From: Lepraria neglecta
Taxonomy: Eukaryota > Ascomycota > Lecanoromycetes > Lecanorales > Stereocaulaceae
NCBI GenBank assembly: GCA_033220425.1
Contig: CM065653.1
Span: forward strand, 744,001-808,000
Direction of reading: 5' to 3'
DNA: 64,000 nt
The position numbers were made by a program, and so were the translations under genes. This document shows positions 10,761-21,900 of this stretch, piece by piece. The notes beneath the pieces are model-generated. The model was given only the letters and a program-made list of their open reading frames with translations, was not told the DNA's origin and searched no databases. Each line of letters starts with the position of its first letter. Position 1 is the stretch's first letter.

Positions 10761-13112
10761 TCCGGACTGTTCGAGCAGGCTGAAAGTGGCAGTAGCGGGA
10801 CGACAGATGCTGGCGCTTAGGAGTTTTATATACTACATTGAGTGATCCGTTCTCGGTCCTCGGCTAAATACTTTTTTTTTTTGGCTTACTGTCTTTACCC
10901 TGACTGTATGTGCTTTGCCTTCCGAGATTCGTCATTCGTCATTCATATATCGCTATTGTTATGTAGTCATACAAGTATCTGTCCACACCATGAATGCAAT
11001 ACCACTCTACACTGAGTTTAACATCTTAAGAAATTGTCCTTAGGCTAATTGCAACACTTGATATGGGTTACTTATGTACAGTGGTATGGTTCTATGATGT
11101 TGTGTACTTTAGCATATGGGCGACCTAATAAGCTCGTACGAGAAGAACGGTGTTGATATTGCATGTTGTTCTGATCCTATGGAGTCGCGTGCAGAAGTAA
11201 ACACATTTTTCCGTTCTACGCTAACCCCATTAGGCTTAGTACCGGACTAACAACCCTAACTGCCAGAGATTCCACCACATAATGCCAACGGTGTAAGATG
11301 ATACACATAGGCAAGACTGTTGAGCGCTCTATTAAGCCATCTATATCATCGATGTTGTGTAAGTCGGAGCCATTTCGTTAGAAGCTGGCATAACATACAT
11401 GCATACTTGAAATGCCTTCCCCCTTGTGTGAAAAAGGTAAGTGCCATAAGGGGAACCCACTGCAATCATGCATGTTTCTCGTACATGTGTAACACCCACA
11501 GAGAAGATAATTGGTTCCTACAATCATTTTTCCGCGCATGACCCTATCTGTTTTGTTCTATATTCACAAAGGTAAGGCGCTTTCTACCGACTGCTCAGTT
11601 ATTCTGGGCCCCAATCTGATGAAGCTCCGGCCCCCAAAACAGACTAAATCACCCTTTCTAATGTTGCATCCCTTCTGCTGCGTCTCGAAAACGCTTGTGG
11701 TTGCTTAAATATGCCGAACCGATTGGATACCAAGGAGAATCAGCACCCATAGAACGGACCCCGATCCCGTGCCTATCTAGCACATCAACATAACCAGAAG
11801 CTCTTGTAAGGTGTTATCGTTTCCCACTAATCTTGGCTATCATTTTGGTCATGGCATTACAGTGGCCACCTCGTATCTATAAATGTAGTGCGAATCCGCG
11901 GGTGGGCCTACTTATCGGGCTACGCGCAAAAACTCCCTGGATCGGCCTTCTTTCGATATGGACAGTGCAATGATTGTCCAGGGCGATGCAAGGCAAGCTT
12001 CTGGGTCCAAAACATGAAACACGACACACGCGAAGGCGCATTGCAGGATATTTCCGGGAGGTCTAGACTAAGCCACGGGAAGGATCGTTCAGGTTTCCGC
12101 CCCTAGTACCTGATTGCTTTCTCTCGTTGGCGCTAAGCGGGCTGTCCGAATGGTGCTGAAATGGATTCACAAGATACAGCCATCGATCGCAGTACCGGTA
12201 TTAAACAATGCAGGTCTATTGGAAATTGGATGTGTTATCTTTAGTCTTGCGCAATAAGGGTCTCAACAATCTGTTATGTGATCTGAAAACCCCCGGCCAT
12301 GTACAAAATGCAAGATAAGGTACACACCGAATGGAGCACACGACAGTTTCTATTCTGAACACACGACACATATGTCACACACGAAGCCTCGTACATTAGC
12401 TATCGTCCAATTGCAGCTCTGACCTTCCATGATCGCCGATTGAGGTTTCACGGTAGTTTCGACAGCAAGGCTGTGGGATGATTTAGCTATACTCTGTTGC
12501 ATACACCCCTGCGCTTATAGCATGAGTCTCCGGCTTGGCATACGTGGGTCCTCCATGCAGGATTTGCATGTGTCTCTCTGAAGCAATGACTCTCGATGTT
12601 CTCTAGCTCCAGCAAAGCTGACACGATCTGGAACCGCAAGGCAAACCCCTGCGGTGCGTCAATGAGGCTTTTCTTAGTATTCCGGCTTGAGTAATCGGGG
12701 CCTCTCGGAGATTAACTTACATGAAGGCTTGCACTCTTGGTTGTACCAGTCTTGAAAACCTCGGACCAACGCTCGCAAGACCAGGATTTGACTGCGGCGT
12801 GTTAGAAGTAACATCTTTCTTCATTGGCCGGCCTGACGGATTTCCATCCTCTTTGGCCTCCACAATTTACGACCCAGCAACTAACCCACCTAGCTCTGAG
12901 CTCCGCCATCAGATAGTGAGCCGATAGTTTGCATTAAATTTTACTAAAACTTTGGAATTGACAAAGGAAGGCTTTGAAAACCCACAAATGTAAAGGACAC
13001 TGCTGCTGTTGCGTCTGTGTGCTTCGGAATCAAAGTCGCCCTTGCCCTCCCTTTTTCATTCTAAGAAGCTGCTGAACGCAAACAGAAGCTCAAGTCTTCC
13101 GAGATTCCAATC
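10761..13112. other. Intergenic between the two secreted-protein paralogues
   Basis: About 2.35 kb with no supported gene. It includes one arm of an inverted repeat at 11107-11290. A frame at 11888-12106 shows no family features. Confidence 0.5.
11107..11290 (+). repeat. Inverted repeat arm, left
   Basis: This segment is closely matched, in reverse complement, by 14855-15038. Shared blocks include TTTAGCATATGGGCGA, AGAAGAACGGTGTTGATATT, GGAGTCGCGTGCAGAAGTAA, AGGCTTAGT and AGAGATTCCAC. The two arms enclose the second secreted-protein gene. They may be two copies of one element in opposite orientation or the ends of a larger inverted unit. No coding capacity is seen. Confidence 0.75.
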
Positions 13113-14544
13113 ATGCGTTCAACCGTGTTCGCCGTTGCACTCATTTCCCTTGCGGCTTGTGTTTCTGCCATTCGTCCGAGACAGGATGACCAAACGACTG
13201 CAACATTAGCTGCAGCATCATCTACTTCTGGAGGCCTATTCGCTGATGCATCTGAGCTCGCTTCCAAGATTTCCAACGCCATCCCTTCCACACTCCCGGA
13301 TGAGATCCACGAAACAATAGACATAAATATTGATGGAAAGATCTTTCCTCCTTCCATAAAAACCGCCAACGTGATAATGTAAGTTCAACGCTCAGACAGG
13401 TCTGCAGTATATAATGAGTAACCTGACACTACTTCAGACCACAAGACTTTAGCATCAACTGTGCCGAGTGCGGCATTAACGGCGATATCGCTATATCAGG
13501 CGGCGGCGATTTTCTTGGCTACCAAATTGAAGTCCCTACGGATTTCGAAGTGCTCCACCCCAACTTTCCCTTCAAAGATACCTGGGTTGGGCTCACAGTC
13601 CACAACCTGAGTGCCCATCTCGTGCTGAGCATCAACCTCACTGCTTCCAATAGCACAAATGAGTTCATTGTCCCGCTCAATTCAACCACCATATCAAGAT
13701 CGGTATGTTGTCACTTAGTGTTGGTGTCCAGGCTTCGCTGACTTGACAGTATGACGACCTAACCCTCACGGCCACATTCAACACTGAAATCCATGGGTGG
13801 ATTAACACCACGAATGATGTGAACTTCACTTACGGATACGATTTCGAGGTAAGGGGCCTTCGAACTTGCACTGAAAAATACTGATTCACGTCTCAGGTCC
13901 CTGTCGGTTCTGAGTTGCTTATACCCATAGACCATCTCGACCTATCCCAATCTCTAGGCTTGTAAATCTTCCCACTGCGAGCCAACCACTGGAATAAGTT
14001 CTGACCTTAACAGCTCCAACTCGACCCTAACGCCCATTCCCTTCACATCCACCAGAAGCGACCTAGACATCAGCATCGAGCTATCCTTTCGCCCCTCCGT
14101 CATCTTCGCCGTCTCAATAGGCGGTATCCCTGCCGCCATAGATGTAGCAGTGACCCTCGACGTCCCAAACTCGATCTCCAAATCGTGCAAGTCCATAACG
14201 TGAACGTATCCTGTGATCCAGCGCCGGCATCTCTTCCTGGGGATCAGGTCTATACGAACCTCACCAATATCATACCGTCGATTGGTTTCGACGCATTAGA
14301 GGTGTTTCAGGCCACGGCACTGGACTTCACGGCTGGTCTGCCGTTTTATCAAAATGTCCAGCATAATTTCTCGACTACGTGTTTGGCGTTTAATGCGGCC
14401 CAGAAGACATTGGCACCTGCGACTGAGGTTAAGCCTTCTCAGATTGGGTTTTCGACTGGAAAGACTGGAGCTGCGCCAAGCATGCATGTTACGGTTGTTG
14501 GAGTAGTCTTGGCTGTGAGCATAGCTGTAATTGTGGTAATGTGA
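13113..14544 (+). pseudogene. Secreted, probably GPI-anchored fungal protein, copy B, with a 1-base frameshift
   Basis: This is a tandem paralogue of 9290-10760 with the same five-exon layout: 13113-13378, 13438-13702, 13750-13848, 13897-13961 and 14014-14544. It has a signal peptide (MRSTVFAVALISLAACVSA), the core motifs GKIFPPS, PQDFSINC, LTVHNLSAHL, DVNFTYGYDFE and SCDPAPASLP, several N-glycosylation sequons, and a hydrophobic tail. All four introns are 47-59 bases and keep phase. In exon 5, one base is missing near 14170-14171 relative to copy A, after LDVPN. The original frame then stops, while the next frame continues the family sequence to 14544. Either the gene is newly broken or the base is a sequencing error. 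Confidence 0.75.
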
Positions 14545-14854
14545 GTACCAGATCGAGGAAATGCCCTTGGTGGCGGTAGGAGTGGGGAGGCAGGTGGGGA
14601 GTGGGAGGGGGGTTTTTTTCTCATTTCAATCCAGTTGAGGTACGCTGTACAATCTGAAGCTTCCATGGGCATTCCACCGTTGGCCTCCGGGTGCAGTGTC
14701 AATGTCTCTCTGTTGATAGTATCGCATATTTGTAAAATGTCCATAGCAGATGTTCCATAGCGAGAAAGCATGATGTTTTGAATTCCTTCGCCGCAAACAT
14801 TCCATAGTAGAATACTCTGTGTAGTGACAACCAGATCGACGTACGTCTTGAGAC

Positions 14855-15038
14855 GTTAGCACTATGCAGTGGAATCTCTAGCGGTGCCCCTGGCACTAAG
14901 CCTAAAACGGTTAGCGTAGTATTTCACAGATCTAAAAGTCTATTTACTTCTGCACGCGACTCCATAAATTTAGCAATAACATGCAATATCAACACCGTTC
15001 TTCTCATATGAGCTTATTAGCTCGCCCATATGCTAAAG
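14855..15038 (-). repeat. Inverted repeat arm, right
   Basis: Reverse-complement partner of 11107-11290. The arms lie 3.6 kb apart and bracket the copy B gene. The remainder of 14545-15356 shows nothing else that can be supported. Confidence 0.75.
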
Positions 15039-15356
15039 TGAGATCATTATCATCTCTTTTTTACTGGGCATTTAATGTAAATTATGCGGCTTGTATAAAA
15101 AGCGCAAAAACGCGGATCAATTCCGTCATGAATTTGGTCGATGATGATATCCGAGTATAAACATTACCGTTCCCTTCCATCCTACCACCCGTCGAGATTA
15201 TTAGAGGTCGAAATTGTGGAACTGCTAAAATTCCCAAAGCAGTTCTACTTCCGAAGCTCCTTCAACTTTTGCTCATCCAGCGGCAATGGAGCACTATAAC
15301 ATCTTCCTAAAACTCTATCATTGCGTGTATAAATAGTCGTCCATCTTTCCTTGTAC

Positions 15357-16590
15357 ATGGCCATGTATATCACACCGCCGAGAGCCAGATCGTTACATTC
15401 AGTATGGAAATTGGGCAGGCTCCAATGCCTCTCACAGCGGTCCTACAGCACTCCAAGCTACAGCACGCCTGCCCCTATCGGCGCATCAGAAGCAGAAGTC
15501 CAATCAGCTAAAGATTACTGCTCTGGTCTACTCCAGTACCTCCCCTTCCCTCTCCAACCCAATTGGCACACGACTAACCCCATACCACAGAAAATTCGAC
15601 TCACCCTCCCACACCCTCCTAGCATTCATCTCACCAACCTTCCAACCCGCCTATCTCGCCCTCCGCGCCTTCAACATCGAAACCTCCCGCATCGCCGACG
15701 TCGCCTCAACCCCAATCGTAGCATCCATGCGTCTCCAATTCTGGCGCGACAACATCACACGCGCTTTCGCTGGCCAGCCGCCAAAACAGCCCGTCAGCAT
15801 ACTTCTCGCCTATGCCTTGGATGATCTTGATAAACGCACGCAGGGGAGGGCGAATATGAGTAAGAGCTGGTTCATGCGCATTGTTTCCGAGAGGGAGAAA
15901 TACATGGATAATAGACCATATCCTACGCTTGAGAGCTTGGAGAAATACGCAGAGAATACGTATTCGACCTTATTGTATCTAACGTTGCAGGCTTTGCCGA
16001 TGGGTAGCGTGACGGCTGATCATGTGGCGTCGCATATTGGGAAAGCAGCTGGTATAATAGCCGTGTTGCGCGGTCTACCACTGGTTGCGTTTCCGCCCCC
16101 ACCGAATCATCATAGCAATTCGAGTTCGCTTGGGGGGACGTTAGATGCGCAGCGCCGGACTCAGGGGAGCGTAACGCTGCCGCTTGATGTGATGGCGAAG
16201 GCGGGGGTGAGAGATGAGGATGTATTGAGGAAGGGGGCGGAGGCGGAAGGGTTGAGGGATGCGGTTTTTGAGGTTGCGACTAGGGCTAGTGATCATTTGA
16301 TTACGGCGAGGCAGATGCTTAAGAATGTCTACAGTGGACAAGATGTTGGGCATGATTTCGAGCACGGGGAAGAGGAGGAGCATCGATATGGTGGTGGCTC
16401 GAGTAAGAGTACGCAACAGAAGCAGGAGATAGAGAAGGCGTTTGGGGTCTTTATGCCTGCTGTCGCTACGGAGTTGTGGTTGAATAAGTTGCAGAAGTTG
16501 GATTTCGATGTTTTTAGGGAAGAACTGAGGAGGAGGGAGTGGAAGTTGCCGTGGAAGGCCTATTTTGCTTATAGGAGGAGGATGTTTTGA
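15357..16590 (+). CDS. NDUFAF6-like mitochondrial complex I assembly factor (squalene/phytoene synthase fold)
   Basis: Exon 1 is 15357-15535 and exon 2 is 15591-16590, joined over a 55-base intron (GTACCT..CACAG), giving 392 residues. The start has a basic, serine-rich N-terminus suited to mitochondrial import (ARSLHSVWKLGRLQ). The body carries the squalene/phytoene-synthase-like segments AYLALRAFNIETSRI, MRLQFWRD and GKAAGIIAVLRGLP. The aspartate-rich motifs of true prenyl synthases are not evident, as expected for NDUFAF6 relatives. In animals NDUFAF6 is needed for assembly of early complex I modules; the same role is inferred here. An alternative in-frame ATG lies at 15363. This is a housekeeping gene, and it marks the left edge of the immunity block. 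Confidence 0.85.
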
Positions 16591-16714
16591 ACGCACTCCT
16601 ACGTCTGCTATAAGCTACAAAGCAAAGAAAGCTTCAAAGGATAGAATTGTTCCAGCGCCCCAATTAGTGTCTAGGTAGTCACGTGTCACGGTCAGTAACC
16701 TATGCTTTTCTTGG

Positions 16715-17102
16715 TTAGATAGGCTGCTCGCTGAATTCCCGGATGTAGTTGAGCACCAACTGCGATTTCCCCGCTCCGTCGAGCCCCCAGACAACCAGGA
16801 TCTGTATATCTTCAACGCCGTCATCTATAGAGTTATATAGCTGTTCCCTGATCTTCTGGTGGAGTCTCGGTAGTAGGATATAGTTAGTTACCGGACGGAG
16901 CGACGACTTGGAGTATTGACCTATATAGTCGGCGCGGGCCGGTAAATTCGACTCTAGGGAATATCAGTAGCAGTAGGCGTAGAGATGCTGGATGTCTCTG
17001 ACCGGTGGCCTGGCCCACCGAGTTCCCTAGAAGTACACGCGCGTTGCCACTGATCTGGATGGGGTGGTACGTGTAGCCGTGTGGAGCTGGTGCTGAGTGC
17101 AT
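16715..17102 (-). CDS. Truncated NLR copy: amyloid motif plus P-loop
   Basis: On the minus strand, exon 1 (17102-17003) and exon 2 (16953-16715) flank a 49-base intron. The frame is intact from ATG to TAA and encodes 112 residues. The product matches the first part of the NLR at 18913: the HET-s-type motif ISGNARVLLGNSVGQ, the linker YSKSSLRPV and a Walker A loop GLDGAGKSQ. Homology stops abruptly around 16735, just after the P-loop, and the frame ends a few codons later. The intron position and its GTCAGA donor are shared with the full-length gene. It could be a relic, or an expressed decoy able to join amyloid signalling without an NB-ARC switch or TPR sensor. It is divergent from the HeLo gene at 17508. 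Confidence 0.6.
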
Positions 17103-17507
17103 AGATATAGAGGTAGATATTCAAATTGCGTCTGGCCCCGATGGGAGATGTCGAGAATCGCTCCTTCGTCAATTCTGGGACGAAGTCAATTTACGCCAGC
17201 TTCTTCGGGTTCTTCCGACTATTTCAGCCTTAGCCGAACTGCTTCGTGCTATTATCTCAACCTTCTCGGATTACTCCAAATCATTATTGCGGTCTCCTTA
17301 ACTCTCTGCTTAAGGTATATAGGTGTTGCTACCTGCGCTTGCGGTCTTCATAACAACTACTCGTTGAGTCTCGTTCACTCACGTCAAAATCAGACAGATT
17401 CCTTCCACCACCACCACCAGAAGGCACACCAGAACTATAGACATCGGCGTCTCAGCTTATCGACTATTCACAAGCCCTAAACATCGACTCGGACTGCAAG
17501 GACCAAC

Positions 17508-18383
17508 ATGGCGGAACCGATCGGGCTAGCTATCGGCGTTGTAGGCCTTGCAGGTCTCTTCAGCACCTGCGTCGAATACATGGATTACATCAGTCTTGGA
17601 CGAGACTATGGCAAAGATTACGAACTGTCTCTCACGAAGATAATTTTGCTAAAAGCTAGACTAAATGCATGGGGAGAATCTCTTTGCGTGGTACAAGAGG
17701 GCAGAGAGCTTGCAGTCCTACGAGACTGCTGGTTCCAAGAGAAGGACGCTGTCGGGAGATGCCTTCTCGGTATCAAAACAATATTCGATGATACTACACA
17801 AATCGAAATGAAATACGGGTTAGAGCCATTCAATACAGATCGACACTCGCTGTCTCATTCACAAGGACAAAGGTCCGGAGCTTTTCGTCAAATCGAAGAT
17901 AAATTCAAGTCTAGGATTCAGGGGCGGCAAGAGGATGCCTCTATGTGGAAGAAGACGTGCTGGGCGATCCGGGATAAGAAGAAATTCGACTCGTTGATTG
18001 CAGATCTGGCCTTCTACGTTGATGGACTTGAAAAATTGAGTGATCGACTTCAGGTGTTGGGTCTTCAGCGAAGACTTCTCGAGGTTGAAATTCGAGCAAT
18101 TACCGATACTAATACTCTACGCATGTTGGAAGACGCTTCCGCCCAAACAAGGACAGCCTTATTGTCGCGAGAGTCTACGGATAAAGATTCTGGGGCGAGA
18201 GGAAACACCTCTGGTCACACATATATTGGAACTATAATCAAGGATCGAGCGAAAGTTCTGAACGGAAATCTTGGGCTTCAAGGTCAGAGTTCGCATTTTT
18301 ATGACGGTACTCAGGCTTATGATGATGCACATGTTGTGCAAGGCAATATGTCGGCTGAGGCAGCGCTTGCATTCTTCAAATGA
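17508..18383 (+). CDS. HET-S-like HeLo-domain protein with C-terminal amyloid region
   Basis: This is a single exon of 291 residues with a good start context (CAACATGG). Residues 1-225 match the HeLo domain of Podospora HET-s/HET-S: a hydrophobic N-terminal helix (IGLAIGVVGLAGLFSTCVEY), then LGRDYGKDYE, KARLNAWGE, KKTCWAIRDKKKF and an acidic helical end. Residues about 236-256 contain IIKDRAKVLNGNLG, and residues about 270-283 a weaker second copy, AYDDAHVVQGNM. These resemble the two pseudo-repeats of the HET-s prion-forming region, where A-x-V-x-x-G-N is the core pattern. In Podospora, amyloid conversion of this tail refolds HeLo into a membrane-killing form. The NLR 529 bases downstream carries a related motif, so this protein is the likely cell-death executor of the pair. 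Confidence 0.85.
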   Translation: MAEPIGLAIGVVGLAGLFSTCVEYMDYISLGRDYGKDYELSLTKIILLKARLNAWGESLCVVQEGRELAVLRDCWFQEKDAVGRCLLGIKTIFDDTTQIEMKYGLEPFNTDRHSLSHSQGQRSGAFRQIEDKFKSRIQGRQEDASMWKKTCWAIRDKKKFDSLIADLAFYVDGLEKLSDRLQVLGLQRRLLEVEIRAITDTNTLRMLEDASAQTRTALLSRESTDKDSGARGNTSGHTYIGTIIKDRAKVLNGNLGLQGQSSHFYDGTQAYDDAHVVQGNMSAEAALAFFK

Positions 18384-18912
18384 TCTCCGAAGGGGAAGGA
18401 GGTTTCTCTCCCTAAGCGCTTGATCTTCTACCAGCTACAGAGAGCTGTATAGTCGAGTATTCATAAAACGGTTTTTACGATTAACCCATATTAGAAGCTT
18501 CATAGTAGATACATCCCACTAGTAAATAAAGACAGTCTAATGAGAAAGCAGAAGCTAGCGAGCTCGTAGCTAGGACCTGCCTATACAAAAGACAAAGAGA
18601 CATCAAGACGATAGCTCTAGGAAGTTTCCGGTGGATTTAAGCTTGAAGCACAATAGACCGCTATAAAAAGCTAGAAGAAAGGCAATAAATACCTACCTAT
18701 TGTAGCAAAGTGCGGCTAGATCGTCGTCAGGTCCGCAGTGAGCGCGCTAGTTTCTTTCCTTTTCCTCAGCCATCCCAGTCAGCAGTCTAGACAGGCAACT
18801 CATATAATGGATGCGTTTTAGAGTACTACACTCCTAATGCATCAGGAAAATGAACAAAAACAGGATTTGAGATCTAAAAGGAGGATCAAGATTTTAGTAA
18901 GCGATTTTCAAC
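18384..18912. other. Spacer between HeLo gene and NLR gene
   Basis: The 529-base gap holds no supported gene. It presumably contains the HeLo 3' UTR and the NLR promoter. It is too long and stop-rich to suggest a fused reading frame, so the two genes are separate but co-oriented. Confidence 0.5.
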
Positions 18913-21900
18913 ATGTCGGAAGCAGCTCCACACGGCCACACGTACCACCACATCCAAATCAGTGGCAACGCGCGTGTGCTCCTAGGGAACTCGGTGGGTC
19001 AGGCCACCGGTCAGAGACATTCTACTACATCCTTGAGCTCCCTTCCACTGATACTCCCTAGAGTCGAATTTGGCGGCCCGCGCCGACTATGTAGGTCAGT
19101 ACTCCAAGTCGTCGCTGCGACCGGTGGCCAACTACGTCCCGCGGCCGAAACTCCACCAGAAGATCAGGGAACAGCTACACAACTCTACAGATGACGGCGT
19201 TAAAGATGTGCGGATCCTGGTCGTCGTCTGGGGGCTCGGCGGAGCGGGGAAATCGCAGTTGGTGCTTAACTACATCCAGGAATATCGACAAGACTACTCG
19301 GCCGTTTTCTGGATCGAAGGCGGATCCAAAGAGTCGATCGAACGTGACTATATCCAGATCTACCGGCTGCTGTATGGTCGGCCGATCGGCGCGGGCCAAG
19401 AGATAGTGAAAGTCGAAGATGCGGTGCCCGCAGTGAAGAGCTGGTTCCACGGGCGGGAGGGGCGATGGTTGGTCGTCTTAGACAGTGCGGACACGATCGA
19501 CAATCTCCAAGACCCATCATACATTGACATCGAATACTTCATGCCAGACGCGCCCGGAGTACATGTTGTGGTCACCTCGCGGAGCGCAACGGCTAAGGAG
19601 ATGACGGTGCTGGAGGCCGTCGAGGTGGCGGACATGGAGCCAGCGGAAGCGGTGGCGCTGTTCCGACGAGGTGCGAAGCTACAGGAGGAAGGGCAAGAGA
19701 TCAGGACGGAAGTGGCTCAAATCGTGAAAGAGCTGGGCTACTTAGCATTGGCCATCACTCTGGCCGGTTCATATATATCGGTGACGCATCGCTTGTCATC
19801 TGATATCCGGAAATACCTCCCCGAATACCGCCAGCGGCGGAAAGAGCTGCTCCGCCAGCGGCCTCAACAGCATATTCACCGGTACGGGGAGAGCGTTTTG
19901 AGTACGTGGGAAGCGTCCTTCGATGCGATTGCCCATCAACACCCGGCGGCATCTCGATTGCTTAGCGTGCTGGCTTTTATGAACTTTGACGATATCTTTA
20001 TCAGTCTCTTTAATAGGAACGTAATCCATATCATAGAGCCCCCGGAGACCCTATCATTGTCTGCTCAGAGGTGGTGGTCATATATCTTCCCTGAAACTGA
20101 CGGGAACTCGTATGAGTTGGAGTCGGCATTCCAGACACTCCAGACGTATTCTCTGATCCAGTGGCGATCGGATCAAAGGAGCTACTCGATGCATAAGCTC
20201 GTGCATATATGGGGACAAGACCGACTGGAGGCGACAAGGCAGGAACAATTAAGCAGTCTCACTCTCGAGCTCTTAGCCGACGCTACTGCCGATTATCAGT
20301 CGGATTCGAGCTACCGATTACGACTGGTGCCACATATAATGGTAAGCTTTGGTATTTATTCTCAAACACATGACTCGATGGGTGAAACTACGGGGGATAG
20401 ACTTACGACGATTAAGAGAATTGGCGATTTCTTGTATACAATAGGACGGTGGACTGAGGCCTACAATATACGTGTGTTCTATTTCCAGGGGATGAGAAAA
20501 TTCCTCGGAGTCGAGCATCCTGATACGCTGACGAGTATGAACAATCTGGCAGAGGTACTGGATCATCAAGGCAAATACAAGGAGGCCGAGGAGATGCATC
20601 GACAAGCACTGGCGTTAAAAGAGACGGTGCTGGGCAAGGAGCATCCTGATACGCTGACGAGTATGAACAATCTGGCATGGGTACTAGGTAGTCAAGGTAG
20701 ATACGAGGAGGCCGAGGAGATACATCGACAAGCACTGGCGTTAAGGGAGACGGTGCTGGGCAAGGAGCATCCTGATACGCTGATGAGTATGAATAATCTG
20801 GCCTTGGTACTGGACAGTCAAGGCAAATACGAGGAGGCCGAGGAGATGCATCGACAAGCACTGGCGTTAAGGGAGACGGTGCTGGGCAAGGAGCATCCTG
20901 ATACGCTGATGAGTATGAATAATCTGGCCTTGGTACTGGACAGTCAAGGCAAATACGAGGAGGCCGAGGAGATGCATCGACAAACACTGGCGTTGTCTGA
21001 GACGGTGCTGGGCAAGGAGCATCCTGATACGCTGACGAGTATGAATAATCTGGCCTCGGTACTAGGTCGTCAAGGTAGATACGAGGAGGCCGAGGAGATA
21101 CATCGACAAGCACTGGCGTTGTATAAGACGGTGCTGGGCAAGGAGCATCCTGATACGCTGACGAGTATGAACAATCTGGCAGAGGTACTGAATCATCAAG
21201 GCAAATACAAGGAGGCCGAGGAGATGCATCGACAAGCACTGGCGTTGTATAAGACGGTGCTGGGCAAGGAGCATCCCCATACGCTGACGAGTATAAATAA
21301 TCTAGCCTTAATACTGGACAGTCAAGGCAAATACGAGGAGGCCGAGGAGATGCATCGACAAACACTGGCGTTGTATAAGACGGTGCTGGGCAAGGAGCAT
21401 CCCCATACGCTGACGAGTATGAATAATCTGGCCTTGGTACTGGACAGTCAAGGCAAATACGAGGAGGCCGAGGAGATGCATCGACAAACACTGGCGTTGT
21501 ATAAGACGGTGCTGGGCAAGGAGCATCCTGATACGCTGACGAGTATGAATAATCTGGCAGAGGTACTGAATCATCAAGGCAAATACAAGGAGGCCGAGGA
21601 GATGCATCGACAAGCACTGGCGTTGTGTGAGAGGGTGCTGGGCAAGGAGCATCCCCATACGCTGACGAGTATGAACAATCTGGCCTCGGTACTGGACAGT
21701 CAAGGCAAATACAAGGAGGCCGAGGAGATGCATCGACAAGCACTGGCGTTAAGGGAGACGGTGCTGGGCAAGGAGCATCCCCATACGCTGACGAGTATGA
21801 ATAATCTGGCCTCGGTACTGGACAGTCAAGGCAAATACGAGGAGGCCGAGGAGATGCATCGACAAGCACTGGCGTTGTATAAGACGGTGCTGGGCAAGGA

